DNA of 64,000 nt from Thalassobellus citreus (GCF_044385915.1 NZ_JBISCC010000130.1:186001-250000), one strand, 5' to 3'; positions 28,101 to 37,100 are shown, counted from the first letter of the stretch. Numbers and translations: made by a program. Notes: a model not told the origin generated them from the sequence alone.

Positions 28101-28716
28101 ATATTTTTCAGGAAGAGCTTTTGCTAACGAACTCGAACCTCCCGTTTATAAGGTAACAAGTCAAAGCTATATCTCTTATGGAAAAGCATTGACTGTAATG
28201 ATGGCATTAAGAGATTTAATAGGGGAGCAGCAAGTAAATCAGATTTTAAAGACAATTACAAATAAGCATCGTGATATTAATAAGTTAGAAGCTAATTCTA
28301 TTGAGTTTTTAGAAGAAGTTTATAAAGTAACACCTCAAGAACAGCATATTATAATTGATGATTGGTTTAAACGCGTTATTACTTATGATTTAAACATTGA
28401 TGATAGTTCTTATAAGCAATTAGAAAACGGAACGTATGAGATTATTGTAAAAGTAAAAGCGAAGCGTTTTCAAACTTTAGATACTGGAGAAATCAAACAA
28501 ATTACTATAAACGAACCTATTAAAATTGGAGTTTTTAATGAGCATCCGTCCAATATAAAAGATGATAGTTCTCTACTATATTATCAATCAACTACAATTA
28601 ACAAAGAAGAAACAATTCAAAAAATTATTGTTAACGAATTGCCTGAATATATTGCTATTGACCCTTTTGGAACACGATCTGATGAGAATTTTGTTGATAA
28701 TATCATAAGGTTTTAA
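25159..28716 (+). CDS. ABC-2 permease fused to M1 family aminopeptidase
   Basis: 1185 residues. Residues 1-270 and about 310-575 form two blocks of membrane helices like ABC-2 permeases (RAFPIFAILFLALGVFIG; AVLLMWLFIVFSEIYSTII). From about 600 the chain is an M1 (gluzincin) peptidase: an N-terminal beta region, a WPFGGFAHPGM block, then HEVAHQWWGH near residue 926 with the third zinc ligand in LVEGFAKYTEA downstream. The aminopeptidase is most likely periplasmic. The family is established in Bacteroidota, but its transported peptide or lipid is unknown. Shares an operon with the ATPase and sits divergent from a LytTR system. Confidence 0.92.
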   Translation: MFKKLLQFEVFYQLKQRAFPIFAILFLALGVFIGRQGHAPTGIDFNSVYQVYFYTNLFTLGSVFIIMFFAISAMLRDKQHHMEPLIYSSSIKKSHYFWSRFLGAFIFSVLAFSPFLLGYFLGLNFSNLDSERIADFQLMTYVQPLLYIVIPNIFICATIIFSVSTLTKNSTATYVTAVFIYMLYFVSSIFLNSPLMAQAVPASPESMAIAALADPFGIAAFFEQTQYWTPFQKNTQLLSLSGLFLMNRVVWILVSIGFLLTTYKLFSFRKITKKVKKEPKVKQDKQELLAYKPTQAVYDFKAQRKAFFALLKIELKSVFRGLPFIAVLLMWLFIVFSEIYSTIISGGEYDVCVYPFTNKLIELIVDPLTIFSLILITFYSSEIVWKERSFNFNTIIDATPVKNGVFFLSKFSALLFLPIILITTGILMCMAFQISLGYTNFEFGLYASLFYYYGISLVVYCMIALFVNSLVKNKYMGMGIFGLIVLLSLRSGMIGLEHPLTSIGFIPRVSSNNMDGFNGVSSLFNHLTLYWFALGMLLVLISFKIWNRGIVATFSVKLKQLRYGWSKLQKLTLSFFILLFIGAGSLVFYNVNVVSDYTTNNDNLDFRENYERKFKQYENLERPIATYKKTEVAIYPNERKYAMKANYILKNKSEKPLSKVFIHERVPLENIAIEHADLIERDSLFGTYLFQFKNPLQPNDSVKFRYELNKSLKGYDEDNSIVKNGSYINHSSLEPVLGYGSGLEITNSIERQKRGLPERVEENNTDAHIVMEDVKNEKIRFETIISTSSDQTALSSGSLIKQWSENERNYYHYKSKDKILPVMAYFSAKYETKKIIHNGILIEQYYDVKHSFNIEDVENSIKQTLDYCQENFGVYNFDHIRIAEIPAHWPFGGFAHPGMISMVEDRLYLTNQSNEETFNVVAKRTIHEVAHQWWGHTLSAKPVAGGSLLVEGFAKYTEAVIMEKMYGKRVLFTLSENSRSRYFSGRAFANELEPPVYKVTSQSYISYGKALTVMMALRDLIGEQQVNQILKTITNKHRDINKLEANSIEFLEEVYKVTPQEQHIIIDDWFKRVITYDLNIDDSSYKQLENGTYEIIVKVKAKRFQTLDTGEIKQITINEPIKIGVFNEHPSNIKDDSSLLYYQSTTINKEETIQKIIVNELPEYIAIDPFGTRSDENFVDNIIRF

Positions 28717-28717
28717 T

Positions 28718-28758
28718 AAAATAATGAACATCTCTTCGTTTGAGGTGTTCATTATTTT
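28718..28758. terminator. Bidirectional terminator between ABC fusion and thiE
   Basis: A 17-bp near-perfect inverted repeat, AAAATAATGAACATCTC at 28718-28734 and GAGGTGTTCATTATTTT at 28742-28758, with loop TTCGTTT. It starts 2 bp after the ABC stop codon and ends at the thiE stop codon, with A/T tails on both strands. Confidence 0.9.
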
Positions 28759-29400
28759 CTATTTAAACGTATGGCGTTGTTCTTCTGTTGATGATGCTTT
28801 TAGCAATTGGTTAAAAGTTCTTATAGAATTAAAATTATGGGTTATTGCCTCAGATACAGCAATTCCTGAAACACCTGTTTCTAATATGTTTTTAACATCA
28901 TCTGTCGTAATACTTCCAAAACCAATAATTGGTGTTTCTGTTGTTAAGGCTTCTGTAATGGCAACAAACCCATTTAAACCTAAAATAGAATTTAAATTTT
29001 CTTTGGTAGCACTTCTAAAGCTACCTAAACCAATATAATCAACTTCCTTATCAATTAAAGCTTCACAATCTTGTAAAGTATTAGCTGTACTTCCAATACT
29101 TTGCCAAGTGTACAAATGTTTTCTCACTATGGTAGGGCAGGTGTCTGTTTGTTCTAAATAAACACCATCTGCTTTAATAGTTTTCGCAATTTTATAATGA
29201 CCATTAATTATTAATCTTGTTTGAAAATGTGATGTAATCTCTCTAGCTTCTTCAGCTAACTTTAAAAGTTTTTTTTCTGAAACATTTTTTAATCGTAATT
29301 GAACCAATTCTACTCCAGATGTACATGCTTTTTGTATGTTTTCTAAATGCTCTTTTGGAGTGTTTCCTTGAGATATATAATGTAGTTTAGGTATTATCAT
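28759..29400 (-). CDS. thiE: Thiamine phosphate synthase
   Basis: 213 residues with a TIM-barrel. Family motifs are VQLRLKNVSEKKLLKLAEEA, LIINGHYKIAKTIKADGVYLEQTD, SIGSTANTLQDCEALIDKEVDYIGLGSFRSATKEN and IIGFGSITTDDVKNILETGVSGIAVSEAI. It joins the thiazole and pyrimidine phosphates to give thiamine phosphate. The usual (V)HLGQ(E)D is replaced here by GVYLEQTD, a shorter or divergent variant. No TPP riboswitch or other thi gene is next to it. Confidence 0.83.
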   Translation of the reverse strand: MIIPKLHYISQGNTPKEHLENIQKACTSGVELVQLRLKNVSEKKLLKLAEEAREITSHFQTRLIINGHYKIAKTIKADGVYLEQTDTCPTIVRKHLYTWQSIGSTANTLQDCEALIDKEVDYIGLGSFRSATKENLNSILGLNGFVAITEALTTETPIIGFGSITTDDVKNILETGVSGIAVSEAITHNFNSIRTFNQLLKASSTEEQRHTFK

Positions 29401-29506
29401 GTCTTATATTTCTTGTGTATAAAAGTACAATTATTATCATATGAAAAGACGTTAGAAATAAAGTATAAATAGATGATGATATTCTAGCTTAAGCTATAGA
29501 ATTTTA

Positions 29507-29514
29507 TACCTTTG
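29507..29514 (+). promoter_or_regulatory. Probable -7 box (TAnnTTTG) for yitT-like gene
   Basis: TACCTTTG, exact match to TAnnTTTG, 19 bp before the ATG at 29533. It overlaps the alternative upstream ATG at 29512, which therefore cannot be the real start. Confidence 0.55.
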
Positions 29515-29532
29515 CCTCTTGATTTTTATAAT

Positions 29533-30372
29533 ATGAAGAAAGAGATTATTAATTATACATTTATAATAATTGGTTGCGCTTTAATGGCATTTGGAGTGGT
29601 AGCTTTTTTAAACCCTAATGATATAGCAACAGGAGGTACAGGTGGTTTAGCCATTGTTTTTAATAGGGTTTTCAATATCTCTATAGGTGCACTATTTGCA
29701 ATTATAAACATTCCGTTATTACTAGTGAGTATTAAATATTTAGGGAAATATTTTGCAATTAAAAGCACGATAGCCATATTAACCATTAGTTTATTTATAG
29801 ATGCGCTTTCATTTGTAGGCTTAATGCCTATGAGTGACAAACCGTTACTAGCTACTTTATATGGTAGTGTATGTATAGGACTAGGAATTGGTCTTATATT
29901 TAAAGGTGGTGGTTCTGCTGGTGGCGGCACTATAATTGCACGAATTGTTACTTCTAAAACATCTTTAAAAACAGGAACCGTTATTCTATTTTTAGATTCT
30001 ATAGTTATAATTGCTTCAGGAATTGTTTTTAATAATGTAGAACTAGCATTATGGAGTATGATAGGTATTTATACAACATCTAAAATGATTGATCTTGTAT
30101 TAACAGGAAAACCTAACGAACGAATTGTTCATATTTCTTCATCTAATGATTTAGAACATATGGGAACATTAATAAATGAAAAAATAGGTGTAAATGGTAC
30201 TTTAGTTAAAGGTAAAAATTTAAGCTTAACCGAAAAAAAGCATATTATTTTTGTAACAGTACCTGCAAATAGGCTGAATTCATTAGAACAATTAATATAT
30301 GCAGAAGATACTACGGCAAAAATGATTGTTATGGAAGCCTCTCAATTGTTAGGTTCTAAGTTTATAAAATAA
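29533..30372 (+). CDS. YitT family membrane protein
   Basis: 279 residues. Five membrane helices in the first 190 residues (INYTFIIIGCALMAFGVVAF; FLNPNDIATGGTGGLAIVF; ISIGALFAIINIPLLLVSI) and the glycine-rich GGGSAGGGTIIARIVTSKT motif. The C-terminal 85 residues form the cytosolic DUF2179 domain (GTLVKGKNLSLTEKKHIIFVTVPANRLNSLE). The start is chosen because the exact TAnnTTTG box overlaps the longer alternative. Function of the family is unclear. Confidence 0.88.
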   Translation: MKKEIINYTFIIIGCALMAFGVVAFLNPNDIATGGTGGLAIVFNRVFNISIGALFAIINIPLLLVSIKYLGKYFAIKSTIAILTISLFIDALSFVGLMPMSDKPLLATLYGSVCIGLGIGLIFKGGGSAGGGTIIARIVTSKTSLKTGTVILFLDSIVIIASGIVFNNVELALWSMIGIYTTSKMIDLVLTGKPNERIVHISSSNDLEHMGTLINEKIGVNGTLVKGKNLSLTEKKHIIFVTVPANRLNSLEQLIYAEDTTAKMIVMEASQLLGSKFIK

Positions 30373-30418
30373 AGTCTTAAGTAAAAAGATTAAGCTTTTT
30401 TTATTTTTTATTGTTTTA

Positions 30419-30426
30419 TATTTTTG
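30419..30426 (+). promoter_or_regulatory. Probable -7 box for the TolB-like/AraC regulator
   Basis: TATTTTTG matches TAnnTTTG and is followed by 20 bp to a TTG start codon at 30447, so the transcript would have a leader of about 14 nt. It is one reason to accept the unusual TTG start. Confidence 0.45.
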
Positions 30427-30446
30427 TTGACAACAAAAACTAAATC

Positions 30447-32228
30447 TTGATTAACCAAAAATCAATAGCTGTATTGCCTTTTATCAATATGAGTAATGAC
30501 ATTGATAATGCATATTTTTGTGATGGTATTACTGAAGAAATCATTAATGCTTTAACCAAAATAAAAGGGTTAAAAGTTATAGCAAGAACTTCTTCTTTTG
30601 CGTTTAAAAACAAACAAATTGATGTCCGGCATATTGGAAATCAATTAGGAGTCGCCACCGTTCTTGAAGGCAGCGTTAAAATTTTTAAAAACAAAATTCG
30701 TGTTAATGTTCAATTAGTAAGAACAAGTGATGAGTTTAATGTTTGGTCTCAAAATTTTGACAGAGATTTAGAAGATATTTTTGAACTACAAGATGAAATA
30801 AGTTTAATTATTGCTGAAAAAATTCGTGAAAATTTTGGACATTTAGATATTTCGGAACATATATCTATAATTGGAACCAAAAATTTAAATGCATATAAGT
30901 TATATCTTAAAGGCAGATTTTATCAGTTAAATTGGGATCTCCAAGATTATATTAAAGCCATAGATTATTATAAAAAGAGTGTCGCAATAGACAACCACTT
31001 TTACGATGCTTATTTTGCCCTTAGTAGATCGTACGGTATTTTATCCAGTTGGGGTGTTTTAGAAAAAAATGAAGGATTAAAAAAAGCAAAATACTATTTA
31101 GAAGAAGGTCTAAAAATTAATTCAGAGTCTTATCTGGGGTATTTTTCTAAATCGTCTATTATGTTTTGGAATAATTGGGATTACACTGATGGTATTTCTA
31201 ACTTAAAAAAGACCTTAAATCAAAATCCAAGTTTTGCAATCGCATATGAAGGCATTGCCGAAATTTACATGGCAACAAATCAATTAGATAAAGCACATTT
31301 AAATATAGACAAAGCATTAGAAATAAGCCCATTATCACCCAATCATTATTTTACTAAAGGCAATGTTTATTTTTTAGGTAAAGATTATGACAAGGCGATT
31401 TCTTATTTAGATGAATGCTTAAAAATAGATCCAAATTTCACGTTAGCAATTGAAACCAAATTAGCTTGTTTTATGCTTCTTAATGATAAATTAAGTTTCA
31501 GAAATTATATAGCTACAATGCCTCAACTCATTAATCCAGAAGTATGCGAAGCATTATTTAACTTGATGCACGATAGCCCAAATAATTATTCTAAGAGTCA
31601 TTTAAACATCGATATTGAAACTAGTTTTAAAAGTATCTACCCTTGGCATTTTTATTTTTTAATCTATTCTGGAGAGGTTGATAAGGCACTTGAAATTTTT
31701 GAAAATAAGGTAAAAAATAGAATAGGGCAACTTATCAATTTTAGATTAGACCCTTTTTTAAAGCCTTTAAGAATACATAAAAAATTCCAATCCATAGAAA
31801 AAGCACTTTTTTTAAATTATCAAACTTCAGAAGTAAAAGAAGTTAGTAATGAGACTAAAACAATTGCTAAGCCAATACTTGATAATGACGTTATAACATA
31901 TATTGAAAAACTTAAACGTACCCTTCAAAATGAAAAGCTTTATCAAAATCCAAACTTTTCATTAAGAGATTTAGGATTAGCTATTCATTTGCATCCCAAT
32001 AAATTGTCTTGGTTATTAAATGAACATTTACAGGTTAATTTTAATGAGTTCATCAATAGCTATCGCCTCAAACATTTTAAAACCGAAGTACTAAAACCAT
32101 CAAACTCACATATTACATTGCTTGGATTGGCCTATGAAAGTGGTTTCAATTCTAAAACTGTTTTTAACACCTTCTTTAAAAAAGAAACAGGAATGACGCC
32201 CAGACATTGGGTGAAATCACATCAATAA
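30447..32228 (+). CDS. Cytosolic regulator: TolB-like N-terminal domain, TPR repeats, AraC-type HTH
   Basis: 593 residues. The start is TTG; no ATG lies before the conserved SIAVLPFINMS block. Residues 1-130 match the TolB-like domain of CadC-like and adenylate-cyclase-linked regulators (YFCDGITEEIINALTKI, IGNQLGVATVLEGSVKIFKN, VQLVRTSDEFNVWSQNFDRDL). Residues about 150-360 hold TPR units (AYKLYLKGRFYQLNW, FAIAYEGIAEIYMATNQLDKA, HYFTKGNVYFLGKDYDKAISYLD). The C-terminal 100 residues are an AraC helix-turn-helix (SLRDLGLAIHLHPNKLSWLL; LLGLAYESGFNSKTVFNTFFKKETGMTP). No membrane helix is visible. It sits just before the serine-hydrolase operon and probably controls it. Confidence 0.85.
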   Translation: MINQKSIAVLPFINMSNDIDNAYFCDGITEEIINALTKIKGLKVIARTSSFAFKNKQIDVRHIGNQLGVATVLEGSVKIFKNKIRVNVQLVRTSDEFNVWSQNFDRDLEDIFELQDEISLIIAEKIRENFGHLDISEHISIIGTKNLNAYKLYLKGRFYQLNWDLQDYIKAIDYYKKSVAIDNHFYDAYFALSRSYGILSSWGVLEKNEGLKKAKYYLEEGLKINSESYLGYFSKSSIMFWNNWDYTDGISNLKKTLNQNPSFAIAYEGIAEIYMATNQLDKAHLNIDKALEISPLSPNHYFTKGNVYFLGKDYDKAISYLDECLKIDPNFTLAIETKLACFMLLNDKLSFRNYIATMPQLINPEVCEALFNLMHDSPNNYSKSHLNIDIETSFKSIYPWHFYFLIYSGEVDKALEIFENKVKNRIGQLINFRLDPFLKPLRIHKKFQSIEKALFLNYQTSEVKEVSNETKTIAKPILDNDVITYIEKLKRTLQNEKLYQNPNFSLRDLGLAIHLHPNKLSWLLNEHLQVNFNEFINSYRLKHFKTEVLKPSNSHITLLGLAYESGFNSKTVFNTFFKKETGMTPRHWVKSHQ

Positions 32229-32356
32229 GAATATTTTTTATTTAAATACGTTCGGAATTTCACTTAAAAAAGTTCCAAATCATAATGTCGAACGATGCGT
32301 TTATGCTTAGTCTGCATATTTGCATCATACTTTTTTCAAATCAAAAAACGATCATT

Positions 32357-33613
32357 ATGACAACATTATCAAAACAAATTCTCTTATTAACACTTTTCTT
32401 TTTAAGCTTATTCACATCATGTTCCAATGATGATACCACTCAGAACCCCACACCAAATGGCATTGAAACAACTGAACAACTTTCAGCATATTTAGAAAAT
32501 TTAGTAAACAATAATGCTGTTCCTGGTTTTTCAGTAAATGTAAGCATCGGTAATGAAATTGCATTTCAAGAATCCTTTGGCTATGCTAATATTGCAAATC
32601 AAACAGCTTACACAAATCAAACCATCAACAATTTAGCATCTGTGAGTAAAACCTTCGTTGGGGCAGCCACAGCAAAGGCCATAGAACAAGGTCTTTTTAC
32701 TTTAGAAACCAATATTAATGACCTTTTGCCCATTGCCATTATTAACCCAAAACACCCCAACGGGGAGATTAAAATTAAACATTTAGTCACACATACTTCA
32801 GGCATTGTAGATGTACCCGAAACGTACATTGCGAGCAACTATTTTATTTTACCAGGAGAAGATGTTACAACGAATATTTCGAGTATTCTAATAAATGATT
32901 TAGGTATTCAGCAAATGGAGCAAGTCGATTTAGAAGATTACTTATCTGAGATTTTCGATACTGAAGGTGATCTTTACAATTTAGATAATTATTTAGATAC
33001 AGCACCCGGAGAAACTTGGGCATATTCAAATGATGCAACGTCATTATTGGGCTATATTATTGAGTATACTTCTGAACAATCTTTTGATGAATATGTAGAA
33101 ACTCATATTCTTTCGCCTTTACAGATGTCAGATTCCACTTTTGATTTGGCAGCTGTTGATTTTCAAACTATGACAACCCAATATTATGATGCTAGTTCAT
33201 CATTTCCAAGATATGGAAATCATGGATACGTAGAAGGTGGTTTGTATAGTAATAGTGACGATATGAGCAAATATCTTTTAGATATGATGAAAGGTGCTAG
33301 AGGAGAAGGTACTGTTTTGTTTCCTCAGAATTATTACGATTTATTATTTCAAGAACAGTTAGAAAATGGCATTGTACCTACAGAGTTTGCTGAAAATCAT
33401 GGTTTATTTTGGTATATGAAAGAAGGGAACATTATGCATGGCGGGAATAGTTTAGGTGTATCTACACATATACAACTAAAACAAGATGGTTCATCTGGCT
33501 TCTTCATTATCACGAATATGGATGGAACCTTTACAGGAAATGAATCTAAATGGGAAGAAGTGAAAATACTTATTTCGCAAGCCATAAATCAATTTGTAGC
33601 TAACAATCAATAA
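32357..33613 (+). CDS. Beta-lactamase-class-C-type serine hydrolase lipoprotein
   Basis: 418 residues from ATG 32357, which gives a lipoprotein signal (LLTLFFLSLFTSC). Class C-type catalytic elements are present: SxxK in NLASVSKTFVGAATA, the Tyr motif YSND in TWAYSNDATSLLGYIIEY, and a late HGG (MHGGNSLGV). Such enzymes act on beta-lactams, D-amino acid peptides or esters; in Bacteroidota most are esterases or peptidases. First gene of a four-gene run with gaps of 14, 2 and 23 bp (to 36265) and with a second serine hydrolase at its end. Confidence 0.88.
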   Translation: MTTLSKQILLLTLFFLSLFTSCSNDDTTQNPTPNGIETTEQLSAYLENLVNNNAVPGFSVNVSIGNEIAFQESFGYANIANQTAYTNQTINNLASVSKTFVGAATAKAIEQGLFTLETNINDLLPIAIINPKHPNGEIKIKHLVTHTSGIVDVPETYIASNYFILPGEDVTTNISSILINDLGIQQMEQVDLEDYLSEIFDTEGDLYNLDNYLDTAPGETWAYSNDATSLLGYIIEYTSEQSFDEYVETHILSPLQMSDSTFDLAAVDFQTMTTQYYDASSSFPRYGNHGYVEGGLYSNSDDMSKYLLDMMKGARGEGTVLFPQNYYDLLFQEQLENGIVPTEFAENHGLFWYMKEGNIMHGGNSLGVSTHIQLKQDGSSGFFIITNMDGTFTGNESKWEEVKILISQAINQFVANNQ

Positions 33614-33627
33614 ACGAACTATTAAAA

Positions 33628-34275
33628 ATGAAAAAACTCTTAATTATTATTAGTTTAGCTTTTTGTACAATAAATGTTTTTGCACAAAGCAATACAGAAC
33701 TATTAAGAACAGATAATAGTGATAATAAATACAGAATTAGCTTTCCTGTAATCATTTTAGGAAATATTGGAAAAGGAGGAGAGCGAACAAATACGAAGCA
33801 CATTGAGCTTCACGTAAAACGCGAATTAGATTCTAAAAATATCATTGGAGTAAAATTTGCAACGTGGAGATTATTTCAGCCTATGGGAATTCAATGGTGG
33901 GATGGCCTTTTAGATAAAATAGATTCAAAAAGTGAATTTTATCCTGGCTATGTACGCGAAACAGGTATAGGAGTATCTTATCAACGAATGCTTTGGAAAG
34001 GCTTATTTGCATCCGTAGAAGTATTACCGCAGTACAAAACGTACTTAGATGAAAATAATAAAAAAATAGCAAACGGATTTAAACTTTATACGTCTTATCA
34101 TGTAGGGTATCATATTGCTTTCGGCAAAAAGAAACAATTTTTCATAGAACCACAAATTCATTGTCAGAATTGGATGTTTGACACCAATACACCCACAGAA
34201 TTTAAAAAATTAGATAACAAATGGAAAACATTTTTTCTTTTTGAACCTAACCTTTATTTTGGAATAAAATTATAA
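33628..34275 (+). CDS. Exported outer-membrane-barrel-like protein
   Basis: 215 residues with a Sec signal (MKKLLIIISLAFCTINVFAQ). The mature chain has alternate beta strands ending at aromatic residues (GIGVSYQRMLWKGLFASVEVLPQYKTY; FKLYTSYHVGYHIAFG; FFLFEPNLYFGIKL), consistent with a small barrel. No family recognised. It is the second gene of the serine-hydrolase run. Confidence 0.65.
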   Translation: MKKLLIIISLAFCTINVFAQSNTELLRTDNSDNKYRISFPVIILGNIGKGGERTNTKHIELHVKRELDSKNIIGVKFATWRLFQPMGIQWWDGLLDKIDSKSEFYPGYVRETGIGVSYQRMLWKGLFASVEVLPQYKTYLDENNKKIANGFKLYTSYHVGYHIAFGKKKQFFIEPQIHCQNWMFDTNTPTEFKKLDNKWKTFFLFEPNLYFGIKL

Positions 34276-34277
34276 AA

Positions 34278-35138
34278 ATGAATACAAATAACTTACAAAC
34301 CGTTTTACTAGCTGGAGCAACAGGTTATTTAGGTACTTATATTGCCAAGGCTTTAGCTGAAGCAGATACAAATACGAAACTTATAGCACGGTCGCCAAAA
34401 AAACTAAAACAATTTGAAAGTGAAAAGGTTAAAGTTATTAAGGCTGAAGTAACTAAACCTGATACTTTAAAAGGCATTTGTGAAGGTGTAACAACAGTTA
34501 TATCAACTGTTGGTATTACGCGTCAAAAAGATGGTTTAACCTATATGGATGTTGATTATCAAGCTAATGTTAATCTTTTAAATGAAGCTAAAAAAGCAGG
34601 TGTAAAAAAGTTTATTTATGTATCTGCCATCAATGGCGAAAAACACAGGTATCTTAAAATTTTTGAAGCTAAAGAAAAGTTTGTGGATGTATTAAAAAGT
34701 TCAGGCTTAGATTTTACCATAATTCGTCCAAATGGTTTTTTTTCAGATATGAAAGATTTCTTAGATATGGCAAGAAAAGGAAAAGTGTATCTTTTTGGAA
34801 ATGGTTTACAGAAGTTTAATCCTATTCATGGTGAAGACCTAGCAATTGTCTGCTTACAAGCCATTCAATCAAATAAAAGCGACATTGTAGTTGGTGGACC
34901 AGATATTTTAACATTAAATGAAGTAGGAGAGATGGCTTTAGAAGCGTTAGAAAAACCAATAAAAATTATACACTTGCCAGATTGGATAAGAAAATTTATA
35001 ATTTGGTTTTTACGAGTCTTAACCTCCTCAAAAACTTACGGTCCTATTGAATTCTTTTTAACTATAATGACTGAAGATAATATTGCTCCAAGATTTGGAT
35101 CACAAAGACTATTTCAGTTTTTTAAAGAGAATGCTTAA
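34278..35138 (+). CDS. Atypical SDR NAD(P)-binding protein
   Basis: 286 residues with a Rossmann start VLLAGATGYLGTYIAKALAEA, a central TVISTVGITRQKDGLTYMDVDYQANVNLL and FIYVSAIN, ending in a short hydrophobic helix (FIIWFLRVL). It belongs to the NAD(P)H-binding SDR branch near NmrA and NDUFA9. Two bp after the barrel-like gene. Substrate unknown. Confidence 0.85.
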   Translation: MNTNNLQTVLLAGATGYLGTYIAKALAEADTNTKLIARSPKKLKQFESEKVKVIKAEVTKPDTLKGICEGVTTVISTVGITRQKDGLTYMDVDYQANVNLLNEAKKAGVKKFIYVSAINGEKHRYLKIFEAKEKFVDVLKSSGLDFTIIRPNGFFSDMKDFLDMARKGKVYLFGNGLQKFNPIHGEDLAIVCLQAIQSNKSDIVVGGPDILTLNEVGEMALEALEKPIKIIHLPDWIRKFIIWFLRVLTSSKTYGPIEFFLTIMTEDNIAPRFGSQRLFQFFKENA

Positions 35139-35161
35139 AATAACATCTATAAATATTGACA

Positions 35162-36265
35162 ATGAAAATATTGATATATAGCTTTTTATGTATTGCAAGT
35201 CTTTCGTTTGCACAGACAGATGCCATTAACAAAATAATAGAAAGTAAGATTGCTCATAATTCTGAAACCCCAGTACATAGTATGTTGTTTTACTTTGAAA
35301 ATGAAAACTTTAGTTATAACGAAGGATTTGGACGAGTTAACAGAAAAGGTGATACTATTTCAAAAAATACGCCTTTTAAAATAGCCAGTAGCACCAAGCT
35401 TTTTGTAGCAACTATTATGTTACAACTTGAAGAAGCAGGTAAACTTAGTCTAAACGATAAAGTATCTCAGTATTTAAACGATATAGACTACTTAAAATTT
35501 GAAGATTTCCATATTTTAAACGGAAAAAAACATGCAACTGAGATTACTATAAAACAACTTTTATCGCATCGCTCTGGGCTTGCTGATATTTTTACAGATA
35601 GAGAAGAGTCCTTTTTTAGTTTATTGATTCAAAATCCAAATAAACAATATACACCAAAAGCGATTATCGAATTATATTTTCAATTTAATTTGAATAAAGA
35701 ACCACACTTTAAACCCAATGAAGGTTGGCATTATTCGGATATGAATTATGTGTTATTAGGATTGATTATTGAGAAAATTGATAAAACAGCCCTTTCGCAA
35801 TCTATACGAAATCGCATATTAGAACCCTTAAAAATGGAAAATACATTTTTCGAGTTTTATGAAGCACCACAAAAGGCATTAAAACCCATAAGTCAATATG
35901 TTGGAAATATAAATTTTTTGGACATCAACACCTCTTTTGATTGGGCCGGAGGCGGATTGGTATCAACAAATAAAGATTTAGCAATATTTATAAAAGCACT
36001 CTTTAATTTTAAACTCATCAATAAAGAATCTGTAACTAAAATGATTGACGTTAAGTTAACTAAGGACCATGAAAGCCGTTATGGTCTAGGAGTTTACGAA
36101 TTTATCATCAATAAAAACGTTTATTATGGGCATTTCGGTTTTTATAACACCTTTGTTGGGTATTGTCCCGAAACAAAATCGACACTTTCGTATTGCATTA
36201 GTCAAACAAATCCAGATTTTAACACTTATGAATTGATTGATAAGCTATTACGTTTTGTAGAATAA
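35162..36265 (+). CDS. Class-C-type serine hydrolase
   Basis: 367 residues from ATG 35162; a TTG six bases earlier is not needed. Signal peptide MKILIYSFLCIASLSFAQ. SxxK in IASSTKLFVATIMLQLEEAG, followed by TIKQLLSHRSGLADIF, the second motif YSD in WHYSDMNYVLLGLIIEK, and the end HFGFYNTF with HxG. It is related to the lipoprotein hydrolase at 32357-33613 only distantly, so this is a functional pair rather than a recent duplicate. Last gene of the run. Confidence 0.87.
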   Translation: MKILIYSFLCIASLSFAQTDAINKIIESKIAHNSETPVHSMLFYFENENFSYNEGFGRVNRKGDTISKNTPFKIASSTKLFVATIMLQLEEAGKLSLNDKVSQYLNDIDYLKFEDFHILNGKKHATEITIKQLLSHRSGLADIFTDREESFFSLLIQNPNKQYTPKAIIELYFQFNLNKEPHFKPNEGWHYSDMNYVLLGLIIEKIDKTALSQSIRNRILEPLKMENTFFEFYEAPQKALKPISQYVGNINFLDINTSFDWAGGGLVSTNKDLAIFIKALFNFKLINKESVTKMIDVKLTKDHESRYGLGVYEFIINKNVYYGHFGFYNTFVGYCPETKSTLSYCISQTNPDFNTYELIDKLLRFVE

Positions 36266-36418
36266 TAAAGTAGATTAAATGCATTATAATTTTTAAGTCA
36301 AACTCTAAATTAGCGCATAAAAGAAATATCTAAAACTTAACATTCAATAACTTTTTTGGCATATGATTTGTAATTACCCAAGCAAGTTTAATATTTAAAA
36401 ATATAACACGTAAAGTTT

Positions 36419-37009
36419 ATGAATAATCACAAGATTACAAAACTAATTTTAGCCCTTTGCTTCCTTTCAGGAATTACAAGTTGCGATTCAAACGATGATG
36501 TAAAACCTTCTAAAATAGTAGTCACAGATTTCACAAAAGACGAGCTAATTAAATTAAATGGCGGGTCTGAGAAATCATGGCGATTAACAGAGGTTATACT
36601 TCCTGAAGAATATAAAGACAATCCAAACTTACTAAATAATGCTTGTGTTACAGATGATATTTACACCTTTTACGCTTCTACATCATACGAAAGTGTTGAG
36701 AATATTAAAATTGACTTAGGTAATACTCGTTGTTATGATACATATAGTGAAGCAGAGCGTTTTGAAGGTAAATTGCTATACGTTCCATATAAATTAAACG
36801 GAGTCGACGTAATTGAAACAACGTTAATTTTAAAGAGTTGTAGCATTGAAATTATCACAAACGATAATGGAACCAAAGAAACAGATACAACGTGTGATGA
36901 AAATAATTATCGTTTAGTAGAACTTACTGATGATAGAATGGTGTTTTCAAATGCTGAATATATAGGAGACTATACCTTTGGTTATGTGTTTGAAAAAGTA
37001 GAGGAATAA
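36419..37009 (+). CDS. Lipoprotein of unknown family
   Basis: 196 residues with a lipobox (LILALCFLSGITSC, Cys 22) and an acidic start (DSNDDVKPSK). Later parts hold GGSEKSWRLTEVILPEEYKDN, a pattern often seen before lipocalin-like domains in Bacteroidota lipoproteins, and three cysteines in CVTD, CYDTYS and SCSIEI that may form a disulphide. Function unknown. It is followed by a strong terminator and then the accessory region. Confidence 0.65.
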   Translation: MNNHKITKLILALCFLSGITSCDSNDDVKPSKIVVTDFTKDELIKLNGGSEKSWRLTEVILPEEYKDNPNLLNNACVTDDIYTFYASTSYESVENIKIDLGNTRCYDTYSEAERFEGKLLYVPYKLNGVDVIETTLILKSCSIEIITNDNGTKETDTTCDENNYRLVELTDDRMVFSNAEYIGDYTFGYVFEKVEE

Positions 37010-37048
37010 TTTGAATTAATACAATAAATTACCTATTAGGTATAAAAC

Positions 37049-37078
37049 AAGGGCTAGAAAGAATCTAGCCCTTATTAT
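37049..37078 (+). terminator. Strong rho-independent terminator at the left edge of the accessory region
   Basis: AAGGGCTAGA (37049-37058) pairs perfectly with TCTAGCCCTT (37064-37073), loop AAGAA, followed by ATTATTTTATTT. It ends the lipoprotein gene. Confidence 0.9.
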
Positions 37079-37100
37079 TTTATTTAAAAATAATTTTAAT

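Noticed and set aside
28700..29530. TPP riboswitch near thiE
   Set aside because: The region upstream of the thiE start (29401-29500) lacks the conserved CUGAGA and related thi-box sequences.
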